Both the position numbers and the translations under genes were made by a program. Shown one piece after another: positions 26,418-35,001 of a DNA stretch of 53,942 nucleotides. Where the stretch lies: assembly GCF_005405105.1 (NCBI RefSeq), contig NZ_BJDK01000024.1, positions 1-53,942 on the forward strand, read 5' to 3'. Source of the DNA: Lactiplantibacillus dongliensis (lineage in GTDB: Bacteria > Bacillota > Bacilli > Lactobacillales > Lactobacillaceae). The notes beneath the pieces are model-generated. The model did not search any database. It was not told where the DNA came from and was given only the letters and a program-made list of their open reading frames with translations. Positions within the stretch are counted from its first letter, which is position 1. Each line of letters starts with the position of its first letter.

Positions 26418-27509
26418 TTACTTAACGGCGACAAGTTTGAAATCAGCCCAAGGTGCTAATAAGTCTAAGCATTGGGCGTCACTGGCGACGACATGGCCGA
26501 CGACATTGATCCGACCGGTATTTTTAAAGTCGCGCCGGGCAATCTGGAGTTCTCCTTTGTATTGACCGAAGTCGTCATTGTCGATTAACAAGTCGCCACG
26601 CTTAACGTCGGTCGTGGCATGCGCTGGAAAGTCGCGATCTTTATAGATCACCCGCGTTTCGGAGGAGCGAATCACGTAATCCGAAAAGTCACCCCGATAC
26701 GTTTGGGGTTGATCGAACAGTACCGCTTTTTCAACCGGTGTGATATCGCTGACTGTTTCAACGTGTAAGACCGGGTAGGGACTAAAGAAGACGTCACTGG
26801 CCGCTTTGAGTTCAGCTTCACTGGCATAGGCATTCGCAATAAGCACATCGTCAATGAGCCCCGTTAGTTTCAAATGTTGAACTTGCGCGGCAAGCGGTAA
26901 GCCCCGGTGTTGTTCTAATGTGCAGAGGCCATCTTGCATTGGCCAAGGCCCATAAGTCGCGTCGTTTGATGAGACAAAGGCGGCCGTGTTTAAGCCGTAT
27001 TGCCGATATTGGGTCGAGGTCTGGACGAAGTAATCGTAACCGAGACCGGTATATTGTTGTGGATAAAAGTTATGTGATCCCAGTAAATTATCTTTAACGG
27101 GTGAATAATCCATGATCGTGTCAACATAGTGCGTCCCTTTCGACATGTTGACTTCAATCTTGATGCCGTATGGATTATGCGTCATGCGAGATTCTTCAGC
27201 GCCAGTAAAACCAAGGTCTAAGCGCACGCCCCAAGCACCGAGGTCATGGAAAAAGGATAAGTCATCGTAAGAAACGCCGAGTTGTTTGAATAAGCCCGGG
27301 TTCACGTCGACCATGACTTGTAACCCTAATTTATTCGCATAAGTGATGACACGTTTGAAGTTAGCGACAACTTCATCGGCGTCGCCTTTGATTTCTAGTA
27401 AAGAAGTGAAGACACGTTGGTAGCCATACTTGGCAGCTAAGTCCAAATAAGCAGCATCCTTTTCAAAAGTTGACCGTTCCGGATAAACGGATACTCCAAG
27501 TTTACTCAT
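26418..27509 (-). CDS. mupG: MupG/DUF871-family TIM-barrel protein (6-phospho-N-acetylmuramidase-like)
   Basis: 363 aa. N-terminal TIM barrel starting KLGVSVYPERSTFEKD, with VMVDVNPGLFKQLG and LGAWGVRLDLGFTG, and a small C-terminal beta domain (RGDLLIDNDDFGQYKGELQIA). This fits the DUF871 family, in which MupG cleaves MurNAc-6-phosphate disaccharides during wall recycling. ATG 27509 follows TGGAGG; the frame open to 27530 lacks a site. It heads a two-gene operon with the Eis-like acetyltransferase. No PTS gene sits directly next to it, so the phosphorylated substrate would be imported by a distant transporter. Confidence 0.8.
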   Translation of the reverse strand: MSKLGVSVYPERSTFEKDAAYLDLAAKYGYQRVFTSLLEIKGDADEVVANFKRVITYANKLGLQVMVDVNPGLFKQLGVSYDDLSFFHDLGAWGVRLDLGFTGAEESRMTHNPYGIKIEVNMSKGTHYVDTIMDYSPVKDNLLGSHNFYPQQYTGLGYDYFVQTSTQYRQYGLNTAAFVSSNDATYGPWPMQDGLCTLEQHRGLPLAAQVQHLKLTGLIDDVLIANAYASEAELKAASDVFFSPYPVLHVETVSDITPVEKAVLFDQPQTYRGDFSDYVIRSSETRVIYKDRDFPAHATTDVKRGDLLIDNDDFGQYKGELQIARRDFKNTGRINVVGHVVASDAQCLDLLAPWADFKLVAVK

Positions 27510-27562
27510 AATATAATTCCTCCATTGCAATTACTGTATTCGCTTACATTATCGCACAGATG

Positions 27563-27600
27563 ATTGGTCCATACCAGCAATTACGGTAAATTGGTACCAA
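27563..27600. promoter_or_regulatory. possible operator upstream of mupG
   Basis: Two related palindromic sequences, TTGGTCCATACCAG and the perfect TTGGTACCAA, stand about 20 bases apart, 55-90 bases before the mupG start. Their regulator is unknown. Besides these, 27510-28049 holds the repeat at 27684 and a companion motif at about 27921. Confidence 0.35.
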
Positions 27601-27683
27601 CAAATTTTAGACATGCAAGTTCGCTGTTAATCAGTGGGGGATTATGATACGATTTTGACATAAGTACTGTTGAATTTGCTTAA

Positions 27684-27838
27684 GTTGCCGCTCCGGTTGG
27701 TCTGGATTGATGCTGGAACGTGGTGGCCGCGTTTTTGAGCCGAAGGGCGGTCTCAAAAGCCGGGCTTTGACTAAGCTGAGAAAGTCACTCACCTAAGTCA
27801 AACGACACCACTGAGCATCAGCCAGACCAACCTGCGCT
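27684..27838 (-). repeat. structured intergenic repeat, subfamily B (inverted)
   Basis: Outer stem GGTCTGG-ATTGATGCT (27699-27714) with AGCATCAGCCAGACC (27814-27828) and one bulged base. Hairpins TTTGAG/CTCAAA and TTTGACT/AGTCAAA. The companion motif GGGTGCTAGTT follows at 27921. Confidence 0.85.
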
Positions 27839-28049
27839 AATTAGGGTGTATATTGGTAATCGACACGTTGATCAGCGTGTCCGCATCAGTCAACGATAAC
27901 TATATACAGAATGAGATTTTGGGTGCTAGTTGAGGCTGTGACTTGATGTTTGCTACTTAAAATAGCTGGTTAAAAGTCAATGCGAAACTCAGTTATAACT
28001 GGCAATATATTCGTGAAGAAATAAATTAAAAATTAACGGAGGAATCATC

Positions 28050-28271
28050 ATGACATTTGAAGCAATTTTACCTGAATTAAAGGCTGGCAAGAAAGCCGTA
28101 CGGACTGGTTGGGAAGGAACCGAATTATATGTGGTTCTACAACCAACGACCACGTACCAAGGTGATGTATTGAACCCCTACTTCTTGATTAAGACCGCTG
28201 ACGAGGCATTTAGTCTATGGTCACCGACCGATTGTGATATTTTAGCCGAAGATTGGCAGTTGGTTGCCTAA
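28050..28271 (+). CDS. DUF2829 / Tad2-family protein
   Basis: 73 aa. MTFEAILPELKAGKKAVRTGW and the C-terminal FSLWSPTDCDILAEDWQLV carry the two family hallmarks: a Gly-Lys-Lys-x-x-Arg-x-x-Trp block, and Trp-x-Pro-(S/T)-x-x-Asp-(I/L)-Leu-Ala-x-Asp-Trp. DUF2829 includes phage Tad2, which sequesters the cyclic ADP-ribose signal of Thoeris defence. Here the gene stands on the chromosome without phage neighbours. GGAGG precedes the ATG. Its TAA overlaps the start of the SDR gene (TAATG), indicating coupling. It may bind a nucleotide ligand of housekeeping origin; an anti-defence role is only a possibility. Confidence 0.75.
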   Translation: MTFEAILPELKAGKKAVRTGWEGTELYVVLQPTTTYQGDVLNPYFLIKTADEAFSLWSPTDCDILAEDWQLVA

Positions 28272-29017
28272 TGCAATTCGATGAATTTACCGGGCAAACG
28301 GTGCTGGTAACGGGTGCGGCGTCTGGGATTGGCTTGGAACAGGTCCAGGCCTTTTTGGCGCAACATGCCCGGGTGATTGCGATTGATATTCAACCACGGC
28401 CTGGTGTTTTGGCTGCAACTGAGCAGTTAAGCTATCAAGTGGCGGATGTCACCGATGTTACAGCATTGACGGCAGCCATTCATGCGGGGGTGCAACAATT
28501 AGGGACGCCCGCAATCGTCTGCAATACCGCAGGAAAGTTGGATGGCTATCGGCCAACCCTTGAGACGAACTTAGCGGCGTGGCAGGACTTGTTAGCGACG
28601 GATTTGACGAGTCAATTTATTGTGACGAATACCGTTTTGCCAGCGATGCTGAAGCAACAACATGGCGTCTTTGTCAATATGGCTTCGATTGCTGGCTTAG
28701 TTGCTGGTGGCGGTGGCGCTGCTTATACGGCGGCCAAGCACGCTATTATCGGCTACACGAAGCAACTTGATTTGGACTATGCCGATCAAGGTATTCGCGC
28801 CAACTGTATTGCTCCGGGGGCGATTGAAACACCGATGAATGCAGCGGATTTTGCGGGCGACGGGCACATGGCGAAATGGGTTGCTGGTGAAACACCAGCT
28901 AAACGTTGGGCGAAACCCCATGAAGTGGCGGATTTGACATTGTTTTTAGCCAGCCGACATGCCGATTATATTCATGGGACTGTCATGCCGGTTGACGGCG
29001 GTTGGTTAGAAAAGTAG
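28271..29017 (+). CDS. short-chain dehydrogenase/reductase (FabG-like)
   Basis: 248 aa classical SDR. VLVTGAASGIG is the cofactor loop, CNTAG replaces NNAG, Ser sits in VNMASIAG, and YTAAKHA holds the catalytic Tyr and Lys; the C-terminus PVDGGWLEK is typical. Asp after the second strand (IAIDIQP) points to NAD rather than NADP. ATG 28271 overlaps the stop of the Tad2-like gene by one base, so the two are translated together. The HIT gene follows after eight bases. Substrate unknown. Confidence 0.9.
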   Translation: MQFDEFTGQTVLVTGAASGIGLEQVQAFLAQHARVIAIDIQPRPGVLAATEQLSYQVADVTDVTALTAAIHAGVQQLGTPAIVCNTAGKLDGYRPTLETNLAAWQDLLATDLTSQFIVTNTVLPAMLKQQHGVFVNMASIAGLVAGGGGAAYTAAKHAIIGYTKQLDLDYADQGIRANCIAPGAIETPMNAADFAGDGHMAKWVAGETPAKRWAKPHEVADLTLFLASRHADYIHGTVMPVDGGWLEK

Positions 29018-29025
29018 GGGAAAAA

Positions 29026-29388
29026 ATGAAAGCGTGTTTGTTTTGTGCGCCGCGGCCGTATGTCTTGGAAAACGACTTGGCAGCGGCTTTTTTCGATATT
29101 CATCCAGTGAGTCGTGGTCATTTGTTGATTATTCCCAAGCACCATTATGCGACTTATTTTGATGTGCCCACTGCAGATCAGCAGGCAATGATGGCTTTAC
29201 TAAAACAAGCGAAAGGCTATTTAGATGCCCGTTATCAGCCAGATGGTTATAACATTGGCATCAATGTTGGCGCGGCAGCCGGTCAGACGGTGATGCATTG
29301 TCATTTGCATTTGATTCCGCGGTATCATGGCGATGTGCCTGATCCAACGGGCGGTATTCGCAAGATGTTGCCGGCTGATCAAGGATAG
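29026..29388 (+). CDS. HIT-family nucleotide hydrolase (paralogue 1)
   Basis: 120 aa. N-terminal CLFC half of the zinc site, PVSRGHLLIIPKHH, and the HIT triad HCHLHLIPR at the C-terminus. Family members hydrolyse AMP conjugates or dinucleoside polyphosphates. Strongly similar to the HIT protein at 43280 over its whole length (for example ENDLAAAFFDIHPVSRGH against ENDVAGMLYDTHPVTPGH). Probably in one transcript from the Tad2-like gene through to the acyltransferase. Confidence 0.92.
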   Translation: MKACLFCAPRPYVLENDLAAAFFDIHPVSRGHLLIIPKHHYATYFDVPTADQQAMMALLKQAKGYLDARYQPDGYNIGINVGAAAGQTVMHCHLHLIPRYHGDVPDPTGGIRKMLPADQG

Positions 29389-29423
29389 CGGGGACTAATT
29401 TTAAATTAGATGGGAATACGAAC

Positions 29424-30755
29424 ATGCGTAAACGACGAATTTGGTGGGTATTAGGAATTAGTTTGATTGGGTTAGGCTTGTTGATTGGGATTGGGACAGT
29501 TTGGGCGCGGCAAATAGCGACAACTGCAACCGTCACAGCGCCCAAACGGAAAAAGCATGTTAAGGTGGCGACTAAACCGGCGAAACCCAAGCCGTTAACG
29601 GCCGCTCAAAAGCGTCGACGGGCCGCGGATCGGACTGATGGTGTGGGAAAAGTTTTAGCCACCTGGGCTGGCAATAGTCGGGTGCCTTATCAGCTCGCCA
29701 ATGACCATGTGAAATTATACGATAGTTTGAAACACGTGAATAATCGGTATCATGTGACGGTTGATGGTGATGAAGAAGAGATTTCGGCGCCGATTAAAGT
29801 CGTGATTGCTAAGTTGTTCGATACTGAAAAAGGCACGTATTGTTTGATTCAGAATGTGCGTCATGTGGCTGTTAACCGACCATTTAAGGATTATACCAAG
29901 CAAACGTGGACGAACTTAAAGCCGAATTATGACTGGGGTTATATTGCGTTAAAAGATTTACGACGGACGACTTATCAGCGCTCGGTAACGACATTGCCGA
30001 AGGTGCCGTATTATTTAACGTCGTTTGAAGGTAAAAATCCGTCAAATCTGGCAATGAATCTAGGGAATACGATTGTCCATGCTTGGTCGAATGTACCCGG
30101 GACGGTTTTTCGCGCGTTTGCCCATGATACGGATACGTTATTGAACCAGCAATTCTATGCGGTGAAACGCCTAGTGCGGACAGATGGTCGCCGATACTTG
30201 TTACTGAAGACAGCAAGCAGTCGGACTATTGGTTGGTTGCCGGAAGAATCCCAGTTAGTGCAAGGCCAGTATCACGACCCAGCGACAGTGCTATTGAGGC
30301 CTAAGTCGACTGAAACGGTGACACAGGCTGTTCAGCACCCAATCAAACGAACTGAAAGTAGTGGTTATCTCAGTCGCAGTCGCGTGACTTGGGTGACGGA
30401 TCGGCAACATCAGCTTAAGCGAGCTTTAATCTTGACGGCAATGAATACGCCGATTAAAGTGACGTTTAGAGCCGGCCAAGCGCAACAAGTGGCCTTTTAT
30501 CAGCCGAATCGGCGTCGGAATCGCGTGATTAAGGTGCATTTCAAAAAGCAGTCTAACCAGCGGACTTATGATCGTGAAAATGAATATGGCGATGCTGGCA
30601 GTGTTACGGTTTACCGAAATCATAAGCGGCGTTTGGTATCGTTTAGTGATGGCGATGATCCGACTGATGAAGAAGGGTATACGGCAAGTGGTGTCTTATA
30701 TCGCAATCGGACGGCCACGTTTAAGAGTGGTATTTGGTCTAATCAAGATGATTAA
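29424..30755 (+). CDS. membrane-anchored extracellular protein, unknown
   Basis: 443 aa. A basic start, MRKRRIWW, and one hydrophobic helix (residues 8-27) make an uncleaved signal anchor; a Lys/Pro-rich linker follows (residues 40-65). The rest is extracellular and probably beta-rich, with segments like YLLLKTASSRTIGWLPEESQL that resemble GW/SH3-type wall-binding repeats. Very basic, as many wall-binding proteins are. No catalytic motif seen. It lies between the HIT and Nudix genes, in the same direction. Confidence 0.65.
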   Translation: MRKRRIWWVLGISLIGLGLLIGIGTVWARQIATTATVTAPKRKKHVKVATKPAKPKPLTAAQKRRRAADRTDGVGKVLATWAGNSRVPYQLANDHVKLYDSLKHVNNRYHVTVDGDEEEISAPIKVVIAKLFDTEKGTYCLIQNVRHVAVNRPFKDYTKQTWTNLKPNYDWGYIALKDLRRTTYQRSVTTLPKVPYYLTSFEGKNPSNLAMNLGNTIVHAWSNVPGTVFRAFAHDTDTLLNQQFYAVKRLVRTDGRRYLLLKTASSRTIGWLPEESQLVQGQYHDPATVLLRPKSTETVTQAVQHPIKRTESSGYLSRSRVTWVTDRQHQLKRALILTAMNTPIKVTFRAGQAQQVAFYQPNRRRNRVIKVHFKKQSNQRTYDRENEYGDAGSVTVYRNHKRRLVSFSDGDDPTDEEGYTASGVLYRNRTATFKSGIWSNQDD

Positions 30756-30773
30756 AAAGTGAGGTCAATAAAA

Positions 30774-31337
30774 ATGGATGCATTAGATAAAGCCGGGCGG
30801 ACCGGTCAGATTTTAGATGAGCAACCGGTGTATCAGGGACCAATTTTTGATTTGGTTAAGCAAACCATCAAAACACCGGATGGGTTAACGGTTGATCGAG
30901 ATTTAATCAAGCATGGCGATGCGGTTACGATTTTAGCGATTACCGATGATGACCAAGTTGTCGTGAATACGGAATATCGGGTCGGCTTGAATGCCGAAAC
31001 GATTAGCTTACCGGCGGGATTGATTAATGCTGGTGAAGCACCGTTAGCGGCGGCGACACGCGAATTACAAGAAGAAACGGGTTACATTGCCCATGATAGC
31101 CAAGTGATGACGGCGATTACGTCTTCTGAAGGCTTTACGAGTGAAACGGTGAACTTGATTTTAACCCATATTGATCCAACTGAGCATGGCGAACGCCACT
31201 TCGATGCCGATGAATTTGTGAATAATCAGTTGGTGCCGTTGCGCCAAGTGATTGATTTATTGCGGGCTGGTAAGATTCGGTCGGCTCAGGCGGTCTGTGC
31301 GTTAACTTGGTATTTGAACTTTTTGCGCGAGGCGTAG
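30774..31337 (+). CDS. Nudix hydrolase, ADP-ribose pyrophosphatase type
   Basis: 187 aa. The complete Nudix box is AGEAPLAAATRELQEETGY, preceded by the strand SLPAGLI as in ADP-ribose pyrophosphatases (NudF-like), and the 187-aa length with an N-terminal beta extension also agrees. It would split ADP-ribose to AMP and ribose 5-phosphate. ATG 30774 follows GAGG. Next gene starts four bases after its stop. Confidence 0.88.
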   Translation: MDALDKAGRTGQILDEQPVYQGPIFDLVKQTIKTPDGLTVDRDLIKHGDAVTILAITDDDQVVVNTEYRVGLNAETISLPAGLINAGEAPLAAATRELQEETGYIAHDSQVMTAITSSEGFTSETVNLILTHIDPTEHGERHFDADEFVNNQLVPLRQVIDLLRAGKIRSAQAVCALTWYLNFLREA

Positions 31338-31340
31338 CGG

Positions 31341-31940
31341 ATGAACTTAGCTGAAAAATTTGCTTATATGGCGACTGGTCAGCCGTATTTAGATTTGGAT
31401 GCTGATTTGATTGCCGCGCGTCATACGGCAACGACCGTGACGACTCACTTGAATGCCATCACTGATCCCATAAAGCAAGGGCCGATTTTTCGGCAGTTAG
31501 TAGGCAGTGCGGGACAGCAGCCGTTTGTTAACCCTAACTTCCGGGTTGAATTCGGGCGTAATATTCATGTGGGTGACCAGTTTTACGCTAATTATGATTG
31601 TGTGATGCTGGATGGCGCCCCGATTACGATTGGTGATCACGTCTTGTTTGGTCCGAAAGTTGGCTTGTATACGAGTAATCATTTATTTGATGCAACGGAA
31701 CGGCAAAATGGCGGTTGTATTGCCAAACCGATTACAATTGGTGATCGTTGCTGGTTAGCGGCCAAAGTCAGTGTTTTACCAGGTGTGACGATTGGTGATA
31801 ATACGATTGTCGGTGCAGGTAGTGTGGTGACCCATGATCTGCCGAGCAATGTCTTAGCAGCTGGAAATCCGTGTCGGGTTTTGCGGCCAATTACGGCGGC
31901 AGATCGGACTGAATTTACGGGGATGCGGTTTACGGAATAA
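31341..31940 (+). CDS. maltose/galactoside O-acetyltransferase-family protein
   Basis: 199 aa left-handed beta-helix acyltransferase. N-terminal maltose-acetyltransferase domain (KFAYMATGQPYLDLDADLIAAR, in two parts), then hexapeptide repeats with NPNFRVEFGRNIHVGD, the catalytic His in TSNHLFDA, and VTIGDNTIVGAGSVVTHDLP. Acetylates a sugar with acetyl-CoA. Four bases after the Nudix gene and ending at a strong terminator. Confidence 0.9.
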   Translation: MNLAEKFAYMATGQPYLDLDADLIAARHTATTVTTHLNAITDPIKQGPIFRQLVGSAGQQPFVNPNFRVEFGRNIHVGDQFYANYDCVMLDGAPITIGDHVLFGPKVGLYTSNHLFDATERQNGGCIAKPITIGDRCWLAAKVSVLPGVTIGDNTIVGAGSVVTHDLPSNVLAAGNPCRVLRPITAADRTEFTGMRFTE

Positions 31941-31943
31941 TAT

Positions 31944-31986
31944 AAAAACTGGTCAGACTTCTTTGAAAAAGTCTGACCAGTTTTTT
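31944..31986. terminator. bidirectional terminator
   Basis: AAAAACTGGTCAGACTT/AAGTCTGACCAGTTTTTT stem between convergent genes. Confidence 0.88.
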
Positions 31987-32000
31987 GTTACAGTAGTGAT

Positions 32001-32798
32001 CTACTTAAAATAATTCTCTAAGAAAACAGCCACCCCATCGTCATCGTTACTCAAGGTTTCGTCGGTTGTCGCGGCTTTCACCTTTGGAATGGCATTAGCC
32101 ATCGCCACGCCGACTTTGGCCGCTTTGAGCATACCGAGGTCATTTTCTTCATCACCAAAGGCCATCAAGTTACTGAAGTCTTCGTTGGAGTGTGCTAACA
32201 AGGCCTTTAAACCGGCTGATTTATCGGTACCAGCCGGTAAATATTCTAACAAGTTACGGCGTGAAGGTACGACGTGGAACTTATCAGTGACTGCTTGTGG
32301 CAAGTTGGCTTGGATACTGGCCACATCTTCATAAGCACTCACGACTTTACCGAATTGATCATCGGCGGGTAAGTCGTTGAAATGAACGTCTTTAAAGGGC
32401 ATTAAGCCGCGCATAAAGTCTTCATATGGCGATTTGCCAAGTTCGACTAATGAATAGACTTGCTTTAAGTCGATGACATCAAGTGGGAATTGTTGGGCCT
32501 GCGCGTAGTCGTATAGTGGCTGAATATCAGTTTTTGTAACGCTATTACGAGCTAAGACATCCCCAGTCGTATTTTGTTGAACGAGGCCGCCATTGAACGT
32601 AATGGCGAAGTCCGTCGATTGTTCCAAATCCAATTGCTTTAAAAAAGGTTGGATGGCCTTAATTGGCCGCCCCGTACAGAGTACGATCCGTTTACCAGCA
32701 GTGTGGAGTTGCTTTAACACGGCTTCGGTCTTCGGTGAAATCGTTTTGTCAGACGTTAATAACGTATTATCTAAATCCAATGCAATTGTCGTAATCAT
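32001..32798 (-). CDS. Cof-type HAD-superfamily phosphatase
   Basis: 265 aa. Motif I ALDLDNTLLTSDK, motif II CTGRPIK, motif IV AFGDEENDLGMLK and the C2 cap in between. It starts 14 bases after the thrC stop, so it is the second gene of a thrC operon. A role in threonine or homoserine phosphate metabolism is possible by position only; the motif pattern is that of broad sugar-phosphate phosphatases. Confidence 0.88.
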   Translation of the reverse strand: MITTIALDLDNTLLTSDKTISPKTEAVLKQLHTAGKRIVLCTGRPIKAIQPFLKQLDLEQSTDFAITFNGGLVQQNTTGDVLARNSVTKTDIQPLYDYAQAQQFPLDVIDLKQVYSLVELGKSPYEDFMRGLMPFKDVHFNDLPADDQFGKVVSAYEDVASIQANLPQAVTDKFHVVPSRRNLLEYLPAGTDKSAGLKALLAHSNEDFSNLMAFGDEENDLGMLKAAKVGVAMANAIPKVKAATTDETLSNDDDGVAVFLENYFK

Positions 32799-32812
32799 CC
32801 TAAAAATCCTTT

Positions 32813-34306
32813 CTAGTTAAGTTTTAAAATGGTCTTGATGGCAGCGGCCATGGCATCAGGTTCCGTGACTTGATGGTGACGTACCGGCGCTGTCCGCAAG
32901 TTGTCAACGGTCGCTGGGATGGGCGTCTTAATCAAGGCGTGTAACTGGTCGACGGCTGCTAAGCCATCAACATCGTGATCTTGCCCAGTAATGGCTGCCA
33001 AGACGGCTTTCGGGAACTTATACGGGCTAGCGGTTGAAACGACCACCATCGGCCGCTGATCCTTCGTGGCGGCTTGATATTGCTTAGCGACGGCGGAGGC
33101 AACGGCCGTATGCGGATCAATCGTGTAATGATGATGCGCATACAAGTGGTGGATCTCGTGTTGGTCTTGGCCTTCAGTGACGAAGCCGGCCCAGAATTCC
33201 GTGACGGCTTGGCGCATGGCTGGGGTTAAGGTATAAGACCCTTTCGTTTGTAAATCAGTCATCAAACTAGCCGTTTGCTTTGGGTCTTCACCAGTTAGAT
33301 AGAAGATTAAGCGTTCCAAGTTACTGGAAACTAAAATATCCATGGATGGTGAACTGGTTAAGAAGAATTCTCGGTTCTTGTTATAGACGCCGGTATTAAA
33401 GAAATCAGTCAGCACGTTATTGCGGTTTGACGCACAAATTAGCTTATGAATCGGCACGCCTAATTGTTTGGCATAGTAGCCGGCTAAGATGTCGCCGAAG
33501 TTCCCGGTTGGCACACTAAAGTTGACTTCATCACCATTTTTAATCTGGCCTTGCTTGATCAATTGGGCGTACGCATAGACGTAGTAAGCCACTTGTGGGA
33601 ATAGGCGGCCAATATTGATCGAGTTGGCACTTGAAAATTGGAATTGGTTGGCTGCTAATTGGGCGTGTAACTCGCGGTCATTAAGCAGTTCTTTGACTTT
33701 AGTCTGAGCATCATCAAAGTTCCCATTAATCGCGACCACGTAAGTATTTTCACCAACTTGGGTTACCATCTGTTGTTTCTGAATAGCGCTGACCCCAGCT
33801 TGTGGGTAGAAGACGATGATCTTGGTTTGGTCGACATCCGCAAAGCCAGCCATGGCCGCTTTACCGGTGTCACCCGAGGTCGCCGTTAAAATCACGACTT
33901 CGGCTTGTAACTGGTTCTTTTTAGCAGCAGTCGTCATTAAATGCGGTAAGATTTGTAAGGCTAAATCTTTGAAGGCGATTGTGGGGCCGTGGAAGAGTTC
34001 CAAGTAGTACTGCTTGCCATGCTTCGTGACGGGGGCAATGGCGGGATCATCGAACTGGGTGCCGTAAGCGGCTTGGATACAGCTTTTAAGTTCGGCTTCG
34101 GTGTAGTCGGTGAAGAAGAGCTTTAAAACCTCGTAAGCGACTGTTTGATAATCGGCCTGAGCTAATTGGTCAAAATCAAAGTCGGCTTGTGGCAAGGTAA
34201 CGGGGACAAACAAACCACCATCGGGAGTTAAGCCTTGTAATACGGCTTGTGAACTCGTCATGGTCTGGCTTGCAGATTCACGGGTACTGCGATAAAGTGT
34301 TTCCAT
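32813..34306 (-). CDS. thrC: threonine synthase
   Basis: 497 aa PLP enzyme converting O-phosphohomoserine to threonine. The N-terminal YRSTRE...PDGGLFVP, the PLP Lys in HGPTIAFKDLALQ, the phosphate-binding TATSGDTGKAA and the C-terminal ASPYKFPKAV mark the fungal/bacterial long form. ATG 34306 lies behind AAAGGA. No T-box is seen upstream; a 12-bp perfect palindrome, GTAACCGGTTAC, stands at 34408-34419 and could be an operator. Forms an operon with the HAD phosphatase. Confidence 0.94.
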   Translation of the reverse strand: METLYRSTRESASQTMTSSQAVLQGLTPDGGLFVPVTLPQADFDFDQLAQADYQTVAYEVLKLFFTDYTEAELKSCIQAAYGTQFDDPAIAPVTKHGKQYYLELFHGPTIAFKDLALQILPHLMTTAAKKNQLQAEVVILTATSGDTGKAAMAGFADVDQTKIIVFYPQAGVSAIQKQQMVTQVGENTYVVAINGNFDDAQTKVKELLNDRELHAQLAANQFQFSSANSINIGRLFPQVAYYVYAYAQLIKQGQIKNGDEVNFSVPTGNFGDILAGYYAKQLGVPIHKLICASNRNNVLTDFFNTGVYNKNREFFLTSSPSMDILVSSNLERLIFYLTGEDPKQTASLMTDLQTKGSYTLTPAMRQAVTEFWAGFVTEGQDQHEIHHLYAHHHYTIDPHTAVASAVAKQYQAATKDQRPMVVVSTASPYKFPKAVLAAITGQDHDVDGLAAVDQLHALIKTPIPATVDNLRTAPVRHHQVTEPDAMAAAIKTILKLN

Positions 34307-34433
34307 AGATGAACGTCCTTTCACTTAGTTTGCTTTAAATGATACACTAATTTACGAGTCAGCGGGGGCGTTTCCACGAAAATAACCGGGAATCTTGGTT
34401 GCAAAATGTAACCGGTTACTGTTTCGATAGTTA

Positions 34434-34600
34434 TTGCCGCTTCGGTTGGGCTGGACTGACGCTGGAACGTGGTGGCCACGTTTGGAAGCCAAAGGGCGGT
34501 CTTCCAAGCCGGGCTTTATCTAAGTCGGAAAATCACCGACTAAGATAAACGACACCACTGAGCCAATTCTGGTCCGCCCGGCGTTAATAAACGGGAACTA
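34434..34600 (-). repeat. structured intergenic repeat, subfamily B (inverted, chimeric arms)
   Basis: Both inner hairpins are intact (TTGGAAG/CTTCCAA; TTTATCT/AGATAAA topped by AGTCGG/CCGACT). The outer arms, GGGCTGGACTGACGCT on the left and AGCCAATTCTGGTCC on the right, pair poorly: the left resembles the 27684 copy and the right the 22196 copy. Confidence 0.85.
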
Positions 34601-34625
34601 ATGACTATTTATTGTCGGCCCCAGA

Positions 34626-34729
34626 TATAGCCGAGAGGTTGGTTCCTAAAATGCTCAGCCGTGTCGTTGGCCTTGGCGTTCCAGCGTTTTAGGAACCAAC
34701 CGGCAGGCGGTGCGTTCAACTAGCACCAA
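34626..34729 (+). repeat. structured intergenic repeat, subfamily A (internal deletion)
   Basis: Keeps the 19-bp outer stem, GGTTGGTTCCTAAAATGCT (34637-34655) with AGCGTTTTAGGAACCAACC (34683-34701), but only about 27 bases remain between the arms, GTGTCGTTGGCC joined to GGCGTTCCA. The companion motif AACTAGCACC follows at 34718-34729. Confidence 0.85.
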
Positions 34730-34903
34730 GCGTGAATGGATTAATGTTGATAGCGTAATCGTGTTTGTCCAATGAAAATAAAAATTGTGGCCAATTTAAG
34801 ATTCAAGAAACACGTGTTAGTTGGCTTCTATAATTATTGGTGTGTCGCGGTTGAAAGATTTTGAAATTAATGGTTTAGGCAAAGTAAAGTGAATCTCAAT
34901 TAA

Positions 34904-34955
34904 TGCCGGTTGGGCCACCACGTTCCAGCCGATGCTGGCCCAACCAGAGTGGCAC
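34904..34955 (+). repeat. structured intergenic repeat, subfamily B (minimal derivative)
   Basis: The right end of a B copy (CCACCACGTTCCAGCCGATG...ACCAGAGTGGC) joined to GCCGGTTGGGCCA, giving a simple hairpin with stem GGTTGGGCCA/TGGCCCAACC. Lies 47 bases before the GH13 start. With the two copies above it accounts for most of 34307-35001. Confidence 0.75.
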
Positions 34956-35001
34956 TTTTAAATTAACTAACAATAAACATAACTAAAAGGGGTATCATAA
35001 T

